Source of the DNA: Hirsutella rhossiliensis
Taxonomy: Eukaryota > Ascomycota > Sordariomycetes > Hypocreales > Ophiocordycipitaceae
Reading direction: 5' to 3'
Assembly (NCBI RefSeq): GCF_020360975.1
Contig: NW_025408680.1
Coordinates: 744,001-808,000, forward strand
Length of the DNA: 64,000 nucleotides
The position numbers were made by a program, and so were the translations under genes. The notes under the pieces were generated by a model. That model did not search any database and was not told where the DNA came from. It saw nothing but the letters and a program-made list of their open reading frames with translations. The first letter of the stretch is position 1; every line of letters starts with the position of its first letter. Below, in pieces: positions 1-11,278 of the stretch.

Positions 1-978
1 CCAGTGGGTGAGCAAAGGCCCGTCCATAATGCCGAAGAGATGGATGAGGCGGTTGAAGCCGAGAGTCACCCACGAGGGGACACTGCTGTCCGTGATGGGC
101 AGGCCTGTGCGAAGAGGGACCATGATGCAGGGGAACCCCGACACGATGCAAAGGAAGCGCTCATGTATGTAGGCTTCCCAGTACATGCGCTGCCTGCGAG
201 AAACCTCCTTGGGCCCAAGCAGGGTATCGCCGTCTGTATATTGGTGGACATTGAGCATTTGAATCATGGCGATGGCCTCGCGCAGGGCGGCAAAGCTGCG
301 GTCGAAGCGCTTGAAGGCCATGAGGGAGATTTCGTTGAAGATGCACGTCATGATGCGCTTGACGGTGATGGGCAGCTCGCTTTGCAGGCCACTGGCGTCG
401 CTCTCTCGGGCCAATTCAGCCTTGCGATGGGCCCACAAGCTGTAGTGGACGAGCGAGGTCATCTGAGCGGCGACGTCGCCGTGCAGAGTCCACGACGTCT
501 GCGTCAGGTTGATGGTGACGGCGCCAAAAGCATGCACCAAGGCGGCGTCCTCGAAGTTGGAGTGCATGGTTGCGATGGCGGCGCGTATCTCGTCGGGGGT
601 CAGGACGGGGTTGACGGGATAGACGAGCTGCTCAAAGTCCGGGAGCAGCCCCAAGAAGAAGTCCCGGGAGTAGCCGCTGCAGCCGATGGACTCGGGCTGG
701 GGGCTGGCGGAGTGGGTGGCATCGACGATTCCGGCGATGGAGGTGACGGCAGCGGCGGGAGACGGGTCGGGGTCGAGGGCACCCCGGATCTTGCTGGTTC
801 CCTTGTTGCGCAGCTGGGCGACGAGGCGGCCCCGGACTGCGGGCTTCCTCTTTGCCGGGGCGGGGGCAAAGGCGCAGGTGAGGTTGAGGTGTGCGCACTG
901 GGCGCAGGGCTGGTCACCGCTGCATCTCACCTTGCGGACCCGACAGGCATCGCAGGCTCGCGTGATCTTGCCGCCCAT
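1..978 (-). CDS. Zn2Cys6 fungal transcription factor, C-terminus cut by window edge
   Basis: Seen: an uninterrupted frame of 326 codons from the ATG at 978 to the window edge. The N-terminus has a complete binuclear zinc cluster, C9-x2-C12-x6-C19-x5-C25-x2-C28-x6-C35, starting ITRACDACRVRKVRC, followed by a basic linker (AKRKPAVRGRLVAQLRNK). Further on is the middle-homology pattern of fungal regulators (RRQRMYWEAYIHERFLC). The upstream in-frame stretch reaches a stop without another ATG, so the start is well fixed. Known: such proteins bind CGG-containing sites in promoters and regulate metabolic genes. Inference: the linker and layout resemble the class often found near maltose/sucrose genes, and a permease and alpha-glucosidase lie 9-14 kb away, so sugar regulation is possible but unproven. 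It could instead regulate the adjacent P450 pair. Confidence 0.9.
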   Translation of the reverse strand, partial: MGGKITRACDACRVRKVRCSGDQPCAQCAHLNLTCAFAPAPAKRKPAVRGRLVAQLRNKGTSKIRGALDPDPSPAAAVTSIAGIVDATHSASPQPESIGCSGYSRDFFLGLLPDFEQLVYPVNPVLTPDEIRAAIATMHSNFEDAALVHAFGAVTINLTQTSWTLHGDVAAQMTSLVHYSLWAHRKAELARESDASGLQSELPITVKRIMTCIFNEISLMAFKRFDRSFAALREAIAMIQMLNVHQYTDGDTLLGPKEVSRRQRMYWEAYIHERFLCIVSGFPCIMVPLRTGLPITDSSVPSWVTLGFNRLIHLFGIMDGPLLTHW

Positions 979-1952
979 ATGGGCCGGGCTCGGTGGTTGT
1001 GGGCGAGTGGGCGTGGCGCTGGTGATGGTGAAGGTGATGGTGATGGTGATGGGAGAGGCGGGAGGCGAGGATGAAGAGGCAGTGGCGTCTTCATCTCCGG
1101 GGCCGGCCAAGGGCTACCTGCTTGTCCGCCGGCGCATGAGTTTGTCTTATGCTGTTGCTGGTCGCATGAGCTGCGGGCAAAGCATGATGACGGAGCACTT
1201 CGAGATTGGGTTCGTGGTGTTACTGCAAAGTCGGGACCAGCTTCTGGCAGCTTCTGGGAAGCCTCGGCTGGTGGTAACGTTTATTTAATAGCGGCTTATG
1301 TAATGGGCCAGGCGGTACCGGGCTCTCTACTTGTGCGACAGTCGTGCAACGTTCGCCAGTCGCTCGGCCGACGGAGGCGCTGGAAAGGATTAGCACGGCC
1401 CGCATCATGCGACCCCTGAATACCTTATAATCAAGCTTATTGGCACCCGGCGCCGTCGAGTCATGCTGCTGCGTTTCGAAGACGTGGGCGTTACAAGTGC
1501 CCAGCTCAAGCCTCTTGCTTCTGCTTGCAATCGGAGGCAAGCAAGCGGAATGGAAGCAAGAAACGAGTCATTCCCCTTGCCCTCTCCTCGTCGATACGTG
1601 CCTTTTTCGAACCTGCAACCCGTGATGCATGAGTTGGGAAAGAACGGCAGGCGAGCAAAGGTACCTCTGCATAACCTTGACTGGGTGCACATGATGAAGG
1701 CAATCCAAGGTAGCAGCTGGTACTCTCCATCCACTGACTTGTCCTGTCTGTTAAATCCTATCCTCACCGACAGACATCAAACGCCCGCCCTCAGACTCAC
1801 TGCAGCCACTTGGGATCGAACCATGATTTGACACGCGCGACTCAAGACAAGGGGCAGTCTGTCCGAGTTACGGTAGAGACTTTGTGCATCTCGTCTGGTG
1901 CATCAGGCTGAGAGGCTCCCACAGAGAACACGTCTCCGTCACCGCCTAGCGC
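979..1952. other. Intergenic, promoter of the Zn2Cys6 gene and 3' flank of the P450 gene
   Basis: No convincing gene. It holds the promoter side of the minus-strand regulator and the 3' flank of the minus-strand P450. Short open frames on both strands lack domain-like composition. Confidence 0.6.
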
Positions 1953-3965
1953 TCACGCAGCCCCCTCGTCCCGTCGATACGCCTTGATCCAGTATTCCGA
2001 CTGCAGGAAAATGCCATAATTGCTCGACTGCCACGGCCTGGTGGGATCCACGAGACAGAGGTCGAACCGCTTCACGAGCTGTGGATAAGGTCAGAGAATG
2101 GCTCCTGCGAGGCCGCGGGCCAGTCTTACCTCGACAATCACCTTGTTCAGCTCCATCAGCGCCACGCTGCGGCCTAGACACTGCCACCTCCCATACCCAA
2201 ACACCAGCTCGACGGTGCCGTCCATCTCCCGGAGCTTGTCGGCCGACGCCTCAATCCACCGCTCTGGACGAAACTCGTGCGCATCGTCGCCCCAGATGTC
2301 GGGCCAGCGAGCAACGCCCCACGCACAGTATCCGATGCGTGTGCCCTCCGGGAAGAACATGCCCTTGTAGCTGTCGCCGCCTGCAGGCACCTCCTTGGCC
2401 ATGAGCCCGGCCACCGGCGGGAACATGCGGAGGCCTTCCTTGATGACGGCTTGGAGATAGGGCATGCTTCGCGCCTCGGCATCGGTAATAATAGGCCTCG
2501 TGGGGTTGGTCTCGTTGATGTCGGCACGCAGCTTGTTCACGACGCGGACGTTGCTGATGATGTGCAGCATGGTGGCTCGGATCGCCGTCGCCGTCGTGTC
2601 GGAGCCGGCCAGACTGGCCCCATCGTGAGCGGTCGCTGCCGCCGCGGCCATCCGGGGGCGTTTGGTGGGTGACTTACATCTGCATGAGGATTTCGGACTC
2701 GGCCTCGGACTGGGTGAGGCCGCGGGCCACAAACGAGCCCAGCATGTCTCGCTGTACCTTCCTGTCGGGGCCAAACCTCTCGGCTGCGACCTGCTTGGCA
2801 ATCCTGGTCACTCATCATTAGCCTCTTTGGCCAGCTAAGCTGCCGCAGGCTTGCGTATTCGACCTACGCCATGGTGCGACCGACTCCGATCACGTCCTTG
2901 TCCGAGGGCAGCATCCACCGAAACAGCGGCGAGCCCAGCAGCCCCAGCAGCCACGGGAGCGAGCTGGTGAGAATGATGTTGGGCATGTTGGCCTCCATGG
3001 TTGAGATGTACTGGTGTACATCAGAGTCCGTGGCAACATCGCCAAACGGCTTCCCGAACGCGAGGTCCGAGATGACATCGAGGGTAAAGTACTGAGCCTT
3101 GCGCCCAAAGTCGAACGGCCGCTTCGCTGACACATACTTTGTGTCGAGAAGATCGATGAGGGCCATGACGTTCTGGTCGATCTTGACCTCGAGGTTGTCA
3201 ACCTCCTTGCCCGAATACTGGCGCCATGGTCAGAGCGCGCTCGCCAGAATCGTGTCGTGGGGATTGCTGGGTATGCATACACCGGCGGCCATCTTCGTCC
3301 GCAACTTGCCATGCAGTTCGTCGTCCCGCTGCGATAAGACATTGTCCTTGCCCGGATCGAGTCTCATGCCATTGTACCAGACGGAGCGCTTGTACGGGGT
3401 TCGCACGTTCAGCATTCGCTTCATGAGCTCGGGGTCGCTTGTGACGAGATCGTTGGGGCCCACACGGGCCACCGAACCTGAAGGACGCGGCAAACCGTTA
3501 GTTGTGTGAACGAATCTAGGTCGCTGTGTCCATTTTTACAGGGGATGGGCGGGTGCTCGATCGACTTGTTGGTGGCTGTCTCGAAATCGACATCGTGTTG
3601 TATCGCGGCCCGTCGCGGAATCGCACTCAAGGCTTCCAACTAGCCGCTGCCTGTTCCTCGGAATCCTTTGACTTGGGCGCAGGTAGTGTGCAAACGGCCC
3701 CAGGGCTACGTGTGCATTACATGCATATACATGTGCGAGCAAGGGGAGACGACGTACCGTGTTTCTGGCATGCTTCGTACAGGTCGAGATGCGTTCTGCC
3801 TCCTCCCACGGCACGGATGAGCCACCATTTGGAAAAGCCAGCACTGCGCGGGCCGGGGATATGTCGCAGGCGCCAATACTGGCGCAAGGTGGACAAGGTC
3901 CTCCACACGACGACAAGGACGAGCACGCAGCCGACAAGCGACGCATGGAGCAGCTCACGAGCCAT
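1953..3965 (-). CDS. Cytochrome P450 monooxygenase (pisatin demethylase-like)
   Basis: A microsomal heme-thiolate monooxygenase of 496 residues in six exons: 3965-3758, 3477-3281, 3217-2868, 2803-2678, 2613-2130 and 2078-1953. All phases fit and the donors and acceptors are GT/AG. Domains: an N-terminal membrane anchor (about residues 8-25), proline hinge RHIPGPRSAGF, I-helix AGSDTT (296-301), K-helix ExxR (E353-R356), PERW (410-413), and heme loop FGYGRWQCLG with ligand Cys439. Length and motifs are complete, so it should be functional. The overall pattern resembles the pisatin demethylase group, but the substrate cannot be read from sequence. It is divergent from the LaeA-like methyltransferase, sharing a 1.15-kb intergenic region, which hints at co-regulation. 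Confidence 0.93.
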
Positions 3966-5115
3966 CTCGTGGGGCGTCTCGGGGCAGCTTCCTCGGCAGA
4001 GGGCTCGTCAGACTCAGGGGACGGGGTCTGGGACTTGGTATCCGGCCAGGAGGGTCAGCACCGCACGACCAAGGGCATCTGGGAGCCAACGAGAGCGCGC
4101 AGACGACGGGGGTCATGGCGGATTATGAATGAAAACGCCCGGCATCGCGATTCGCATGAGACACAGGGACCGACGCCGCCTACACGAGATGGAGCAAACG
4201 CTAGCCATGAGAAGGTGGAGCGGCAGCGGCTCTCCGACTAGTCGTCTCCGCGAAGCGCCAATATAGTTTAATTATCCGGACCCAGAAATCAGCACCATCT
4301 GCCTGCCGAGGCGAGCAAGGAAACAAGACGAGGAAAAAAGAAAAAAAAAGGAGCCTGGCTAATACAGAGTTGACAGCGGCAAAACAAGGTGGGTGTGTGA
4401 TGTGGGACTGCATGGTCCCCCAAGTGTGGGATGGAATGCAGCTTGGCGGAGCACCAGTCCCCCCGGCCACAGTTGAAAGCTGGGCCACGGCGCTTTTAGC
4501 ACGGCAGTAGTGGCTGCGAGGCAGAAGCACAAGCACGCAGACGGTTGGACAAGACGGCCGTCGGATGGATGAGTGGGAAGCCGTTGCGGCAGATGGAGCC
4601 AACATGCTCGACCGGAAGCTCCACAGAAGCTCCAGGGGTCAAACGAACGCCGGGGCGAACCTTGGAATTATGGTCCCGGCCCAATGGACGGCGACCCATG
4701 TTGGCTGAAACGCAGCCCCGGCCGCGGGTGATAGGTATGCTTGAGCAGAGGGGAAAGCATGTTCCGCCGTCCGATGCAAGCTCGCTATGTACAGCATGTA
4801 TGTATATCGTGTCACGCGAGACCTGTCCCACCATCATCGTCCAGTCTCTCGTCAAATGAGCATACATACAAACACGGCGTTGGGTCTTTTTCGCCCCCCT
4901 CCCGGACCGTCGCTTCTCTCCTCTCCTTGGACACTTTCTGAAGAATCCACGTGGCGTTTGTTTGCCCTCAATTTCCGTCGAAGAAACCTCGGCATTCGAT
5001 ATTCTCATCGCTGCAACAGCCTGGGCGCGAGTTTGGGAGAGGGCGCGAAGCCGAGAGCGACGGGTCGTTTCTGCTCCTATCAGACTGGCATGACAACGCA
5101 GCGCCTGTCCTCACC
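3966..5115. promoter_or_regulatory. Divergent intergenic region between P450 and LaeA-like methyltransferase
   Basis: About 1.15 kb separates two divergently transcribed genes, so both promoters must lie here. It has an A-rich run near 4334-4350. No specific operator was identified and no gene is supported; open frames here are short and low in complexity. Confidence 0.5.
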
Positions 5116-6912
5116 ATGGTAGACCTGTCGCTGCCGTCAATGGAGCCGTTGCTGGCTTCCGAGGTTGGTTCCATCAACCGCTCCGCTCCCCGGCGCGGTT
5201 CTGCACAATCGGCGACAGACGGCGCATGGGGCTTGCTGAAGGCGTCGACTCGCTAACACTCATCTCCTCTTGTTGCGCAGGATGGCGATGACGATGTAGA
5301 CGACGGGCTGGGCGCGGTTGGTCGCCCCAACTCTTGACGTGTGCGCGCGGCTGACGGGAGCGACGACGTCGGGTGCAGTCTATTGCGAGCTCGTCGACGT
5401 CTCTGGCCTCAAGCATCATGAGATATCGCGAAGAGAATGGGAGAACCTACCACGCCTTCCGAGCCGGCAGTATGCTAGTCCTCAGCCCCCTCTCCCCGAC
5501 ATGCAGCGCAACGAGGCTGACGGTGGGCGTTTTGGAGGGTATGTCCTGCCAAACGACGAGGTAGGATACACAACCCTCGGCCTGCATCCGACGACTTGCC
5601 AACGCATTGTCGCCCGCGCCTCGGGCTAACCGGCTGTGCAGGTCGAGAATGAGCGTCTAGGTAGGAAAAACCAGAATGACACTGCGCCTGACGGACATGG
5701 AAGCTAAGGGTGCTCTCCGTCCCTGAACAGACCTACAACACCACCTCTGCACCTTGACATTGGGGGGCAAGCTGTTCGCATGCCCCGCGGGAAAGGAAAA
5801 GCCGCTCCAGCGCGTACTCGACGCCGGGACTGGTACGGGTATTTGGGCGATGGATTTTGGTACGAGGCCAGCGAGCGAGGAATATGCGGGCCCGGAAGAC
5901 TGACGGAGAACGGCAGCCGACGAGCACCCCGGGTCTGATGTACGTGAGCAGATGCCACACTTGTCGCGAGGCCAGAGGCTCAACATCTCCAGGTGACTGG
6001 CGTCGATCTCAGCCCGATCCAGCCTTCGTTGTACGTCGAATCGCATGTCCAGGCCCGGCCTTTCTAACCTTGCTGCCTGCAGTGTCCCGCCAAACGTATC
6101 CTTTTACATTGACGACCTCGAGGACGACTGGACTTTTTCCTACAAGTTCGACTTTATCTACGCGCGCATGTTGACGGCCTCGATCTCAGACTGGCCCAAG
6201 TTTCTGCAACAAGGCTACGAGTAATCCACCCCGTGCCTCTGGACAAGAGAGCCTTCTGGCCCCCTTGGAACAGTGGTGGCTGACTTGTTGCGCGGGACAG
6301 AAACCTCAACCCGGGTGGCTGGATCGAGTTGCTCGACGTCCACCTACAGCTCAAAAGCGATGACGGGACAATACCCAAGGACTGCGCCGTCGCAAAGTGG
6401 GGGGACTACATGCTCGAGGCGGCGGCCAAGCTGAACCGACCGCTCGACAGCATGACGTTTTACAAGCAGCAGCTCCTAGACGTGGGCTTCACAAACGTGA
6501 CGCAGAGCCTGTACAAGTGGCCGACCAACTCTTGGCCCAAGGAGCGCAAGTTCAAGGAAATTGGTACGTGGCTCTCGACCAGCCAGAGAGCATGGGACTC
6601 GCTCGACCTTGTTAACCGGGTTGCCTGCAGGGATATGGACGTACGAGAACCTGGGCAACGGCGCTTCAGGACTCAGCATGGCCCTGTTCACGCGTGCACT
6701 GGGATGGAAATCCGAAGAGGTCGAGGTGTTCCTCGTTGATGTGCGGAAACAGATGAGGGACCGGTCCATTCACGCGTATTGGCCCATGTAGGTTCCAGCC
6801 CCTCCTCCTCACCCTTGACGCGCTTTCCGCTTTGCGCGGCCGACAGTGGGTTGCTGACGCGGCGGAACCGCACAGATACGTTGTATACGCCCAGAAACCA
6901 GAGCATGTGTGA
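5116..6912 (+). CDS. LaeA-like SAM-dependent methyltransferase, 12 exons
   Basis: Exons: 5116-5163, 5281-5295, 5379-5469, 5538-5560, 5642-5660, 5731-5859, 5917-5939, 5993-6030, 6083-6220, 6301-6563, 6631-6787 and 6876-6912. The phases close to 326 residues. Conserved blocks in order: YREENGRTYHAF, YVLPNDE, DLQHHL, the SAM-binding glycine loop LDAGTGTGIWAMDFA (about 95-109), VTGVDLSPIQPSFVPPNV, DDLEDDWTFSYKFDFIYARM, LNPGGWIEL, and a HAYWPIYVVY tail. This is the family of secondary-metabolism regulators and TAM-domain methyltransferases. Exons of 15, 19, 23 and 23 nt are unusual. The first exon is the weakest part: its donor is GTTGGT, chosen because the phase fits and a CTAAC branch site precedes the acceptor at 5280. 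The methyl acceptor is unknown. It may be partnered with the divergent P450. Confidence 0.87.
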
Positions 6913-9580
6913 GAGAGCTGAAGGAGGCGGCGGGCGCTGCTGCAGCATTGAGGGAGGGATTCGGCGAAATTGAGGCTGTCTGACAAGGGGACAGACGATG
7001 GGAGGGAATGGCCGATCGATTACAGTACATGCTGGCGGTGTCCTTTTTTTCCTGCTTCTTGTTTCTTTCTTTCCGCTCATCTCCCGTCGGATTTCAGCCA
7101 TTGCCGCTGGATTATACGATACCGATGCATGCATGCAAGCCCTGACGAAGTGAGCAATGCAAGATGATGATCACCGTCCCCAAAAGAAGGAGATGATGAA
7201 CAGGGGGAAGGGTTCTCTCACCGCGATTTGTCACGGATTGCAAATTGTGACGGAAATGCTCAGATCGCCCGGCCGTCTTGCGCTCCACCTTGTACGTCAA
7301 CTGTCTCGGAGCCGGACCGTGGCCGTGGGATTCTTGCTCTGTGCGAGCCGCGCCAGGACGGGGGGTCCATGGGGAAAGGTTACAGATGGCAGGGGGAGAA
7401 TGCACGAGGCAGAAGCAATAGGTCAGCTGTGATATATACTGTAGGGGACGCTGCATATGTATGAACGGAGCATCTAAGAGCGAGGGAGGCGGATGGAGGG
7501 ATTGGAAGGATTGAGCCCCATGTCCTTCCGAGACGCACTGCTTCGCATTGGACAATGCTCTCCGCTGGTTTGCATCCCGTTGCTTTTCCTCGCTGACTCT
7601 GATTCCCCTTTCCCTCGATTCCGTTTCACCATTTGCCACATGCCGTGGCATCGACGTGCCAAAGATCTAAGAATAAATGCACACTCAGCAAGGGCAGCCG
7701 CATTGTCTGTCTTCCGGCTTTCTTATTTCGGCGCCATCCAGCAAGAGGCGCCCGCTCCGTACCGATCAAGCACATCCCAGAAAGGATGGTCAGCTCTGTC
7801 CCCATTCCCTACCTACTTTCTTTCCCCCTCCCCTGTTCCCGTGTCTCTCCACCTCTATCCCGCTCGTCAGTAATTATGTTGTATTTCTCCAAAGGCGTGG
7901 GGCGGGTTGCATGCGGGCGTACGTGCGGTGCCAGGCTTACGTTGTGTGGAGGAAGATCATGCAACATGATTATTCGAGAAAGAGGGGAATCGGGGAGAAA
8001 GGGAGGGCCAAGACCTTGCTGAGGATGAGAGGGGGGGTGTTCGTTCACCTTGGGGCTCCAATGTGAGACACGGCGGGCCCGGGGCTTCCGAGGCGTCGCG
8101 GGCGGTTGCAGACGCCGTGCGTGCACGTACGGGATGTGGGAGGATGCATGTGTGTCATATCATATCCACTGTTTCTCCTACTGGACGCCGACGGCTTCGA
8201 CCCGGGCTGGCCATGGCCATGCCGCGTTGCAGCACGCCACTACTTCCTCGGTCAAACGCAACTTGTATTTACCTTGCATGCATAGGTAGATGGATACACG
8301 AGGTCCCCGGTGATCGTGTGATCGGGCTCCTAGAAGAGACGCATGCCCGATGCCGCGGTCGGTCCTCCCTCTTTTCCTGAATGCCTCGAATGCTCGGGTT
8401 GGATCCAGCCGAGCCTTGTCCTTCTTGCACGGAGCAGGGGGAACTGGTGTGCGGAGAGCGGGTGTTCGCAACACACAAACTGTTGTTGTCTGCAGCATCC
8501 TCAGCGGAACTTGTTGGCTCCTCCTGTGCCTGCTTATTTACACTCGTTCTCCCGCCGAAATCGCTGCTTCGACATAATTACAGCGTCGTACAGTACAGTA
8601 CTACCCAGTGCTCAAAGAACAACCACGCAGATATGGATACGCAGGATATTGACGCATGTGGTGTATGCGGTGCATCACAGGCATTGTACGCAATGCCATG
8701 CTGCTATCCCACAGAGACTCGAACTGCATCGATGCCGAGGCCGTTGCCGTTGGAAGATGCAGGCGAGCAGGCAGAGACCGTCCGTTCGAAAGTTGCCGAG
8801 CCTGGTCTGGTATCTGAATAGCCTCGGACGTTGCCCGGCATTGCACTTCGGCCTATGACCTTGCTCGGCACAGATGACCTTTCCACGCCATCATAACGTA
8901 TCGTGGTTGGCATCGTCTCCCTACCGTCCAGAGGCTGCATCTTCCTCGCGTGTGATGGCCGTCTCCGACTGCCATGAATAATTCCGTCACCCGCCTCACC
9001 GCATATGCTTGTTGGTCGACTGCACATATGTATAGGCCCAAGAACCTTGCACGAGTGGGAAGGAGAGCCATTCATACGCACAGACGTGATGTTTTGACAT
9101 GCGTCTCTGGTTACACAACCACTGCTCCCTCCCGTCCAACAAAGCCATTGTCCCGAAGCGCACAGCGTAGACGATGTTTCTGCCCCTTGAACCAACGGCA
9201 GCTAGTGTGTCGTTGCATCCAGGTGGCAACGCCCCGGCCCGGCTTCTCAGAGGCGCGATAGTTCCCGTCGTCAGAATCGCGGCGGCATTCGCCACAGCTC
9301 ACACCTCTCCAAGGGCAACAGGGGTCGTGATCGTAGTCTATGGCAAAGGCGCAGGCGATTCAACTGCCAAAACCAGCAGGGCCGTGAAATCTACCTCGTC
9401 CCGACTCTTCCTGTTCAACGTCGGGTCTTTCGCTCACCCTCTGGAGTAAAACACAAAATCATTGCCAACGCCGCCGCACCAAGCCAAATCACCCATATAC
9501 AAGTACAGAAACATACGCTCGTCTAACGGCGTCTACTCGTCGTCTCGTCCGCGGCTCTTTCGCGGCATCCAGCCGCCCAT
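6913..9580. other. Intergenic between convergent genes, no supported gene
   Basis: About 2.7 kb between the 3' ends of the methyltransferase and the MFS transporter. It contains only short open frames on both strands with no recognisable domain. A gene in this space is not supported, though a non-coding transcript cannot be excluded. Confidence 0.5.
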
Positions 9581-11278
9581 CTACTTGCTCGCCGGTCGAT
9601 CCTCAACGCGCTCCTCAAGCACCTTCTCGCCCTCAGACGAGCTGTCGACGTGGCCGCCGTCGAACCTCTCCACAGATGTCGACTTGAAGTTGCGTGCGCT
9701 GACGCGGTTCTCGAACAGGATATCGAGCTCGCCATAGGTGCGACCCTTGGGCTCAGGCAGGCGAAAGTAGGTCCAGATAGCGCAGAGGAAGCAGGTGCTG
9801 GCCCAGAAGAAGCCCGACTTGGCACCCCAGTTCCAGGCGCTGGGGTTGAGCATGCGGGGCGTGATGATGTTGGTGGTGATGCCGACAATGTTGTACAGGT
9901 TGCGAGCCAGCACCACCGACTTGGTGCGCAGGCGCGTCGACGACAGCTCCGACACGAGCGAGTAGCAGACTGGGCCGACGGTGGCATCGTAGATGAAGGT
10001 GTAGACGAGGAGCATGGAGCCAATGGCCCACTGGGCCGGCACGTTTTCACGGCCGGCAAACGAGGTGCAGCCGATGGCCAAAAGCAAGCTGCACATGGTC
10101 AGTTGACCAGTCAAATACAGTGTTCGACGCCCGGCCACGCTCATGAGGAACCAGGCCGTCATGGTCCCGATGGCGCCCAGGCCGTACTGGGCAATCGACA
10201 TGTTGAATGAGTTCTCGACAGCCATGCCTGCCTGCTGGTAGAAATAGGTCGAGTAGCTCATAAAGGTGGAGCCGCAAAGGGTCTGCACCATCCAGGTGGC
10301 GCAGACAATCTCGGTGCGGCGCAGGTTGGTGCCCTTGAACAGGTCCCCGTACGATGTGCCGGCGCTGGCCGCCTTCTCCATGGCGTTGGTGTGTACCATC
10401 ATCGACAACGTCTCGTCCGCGCGGAAGGCGACACCACTGTTGCGCGACGTCAGGCGAACGATGGACCGCTTGGCATCTTCGAGTCGGCCGTTGCGGACGA
10501 GCCACCAGGGGGATTCGGGGGCGAGATAGATGCCAATCATGAGGGGGATGGGCCAGATCCACTCGAGAGCAAAGGGGATCTTGTATCCCCACTTGTCGTC
10601 GCGGAGAATCATGGCACGCAACACGCCCGAGGCCAGGAACTGGCCAATGACCCAGCACAGGTTGACATAGGTGGTCAGATAGGCTCGAAGATGGGTTGGG
10701 CAGACTTCGGCGGCATACGTCGTCGTCAGGGTCTGGAAGACACCCCATGGGATGCCGATGAGAATCTCGCCGACAAGCAGCATGGGCAGCGACTCTGCAA
10801 AGACGAGGATGAAGATGAAGCCGATGCAGCCGACGAGGGCACCAATCAGGGTTTTTCGGTAGCCGATGCGCTCGGCAATAATGCCGTTGAAGAAGAGGCC
10901 GAGGATCTGTCCGCAAAGCGCGCCGTTGGACAGGCCCGACTGCCAGGCAGCCGTGAGCTCGAACGAGCCATCGGACTGCTCGACACCAAACTTGCGCTTA
11001 AAGGGCGGGTAGGCGTAGAGGTTGTTCAGGATGACAATGTCGTAGCCCTCGAGGATGATGCAAGTCGAGAGGAAGACGGACCAGAGACAGGCCTTCTTAT
11101 AGACCTTTAGGGACTTGACAAGGCCCATGTTGCGCTCGGCCTCGGTGGCAGCCGCGGCCTCTTCGGCCGTCGTCGAGTCGTGCATCTTGGACTCGGCAAT
11201 GGCAGAGGCTCGACGATCGTCGACGGAGGGCGACTTTGCTGACTTGGACATATCGGCGGCGTCTAAGTCGAAGGGCAA
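9581..11278 (-). CDS. MFS sugar/H+ symporter, maltose-permease-like
   Basis: A single-exon 565-residue membrane protein of the sugar porter family, predicted to have 12 transmembrane helices in the plasma membrane. Signatures: IPWGVFQTLTTTYAAEVCP between helices 4 and 5, PESPWWLVRNGR at the end of helix 6, SVAGRRTLYLTG in the central loop, and ELSSTRLRTKSVVLARNLYN in the second half. The hydrophilic N-terminus is about 60 residues. A second Met at residue 10 is an alternative start. The pattern is closest to fungal alpha-glucoside/maltose permeases. It is transcribed divergently from the alpha-glucosidase at 13181, the classical permease-maltase pairing of MAL loci. Substrate specificity within alpha-glucosides is inferred. 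Confidence 0.93.
   Translation of the reverse strand: MPFDLDAADMSKSAKSPSVDDRRASAIAESKMHDSTTAEEAAAATEAERNMGLVKSLKVYKKACLWSVFLSTCIILEGYDIVILNNLYAYPPFKRKFGVEQSDGSFELTAAWQSGLSNGALCGQILGLFFNGIIAERIGYRKTLIGALVGCIGFIFILVFAESLPMLLVGEILIGIPWGVFQTLTTTYAAEVCPTHLRAYLTTYVNLCWVIGQFLASGVLRAMILRDDKWGYKIPFALEWIWPIPLMIGIYLAPESPWWLVRNGRLEDAKRSIVRLTSRNSGVAFRADETLSMMVHTNAMEKAASAGTSYGDLFKGTNLRRTEIVCATWMVQTLCGSTFMSYSTYFYQQAGMAVENSFNMSIAQYGLGAIGTMTAWFLMSVAGRRTLYLTGQLTMCSLLLAIGCTSFAGRENVPAQWAIGSMLLVYTFIYDATVGPVCYSLVSELSSTRLRTKSVVLARNLYNIVGITTNIITPRMLNPSAWNWGAKSGFFWASTCFLCAIWTYFRLPEPKGRTYGELDILFENRVSARNFKSTSVERFDGGHVDSSSEGEKVLEERVEDRPASK

Noticed and set aside
4..1074. Long plus-strand open frame at the left edge
   Set aside because: It is the antisense of the Zn2Cys6 gene, whose zinc cluster and conserved regulator motifs are on the minus strand.
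1800..1880. Minus-strand GGTTCGATCCC, a T-loop-like motif
   Set aside because: The stem has a mismatch and no D-arm or anticodon arm is found at the right distance.
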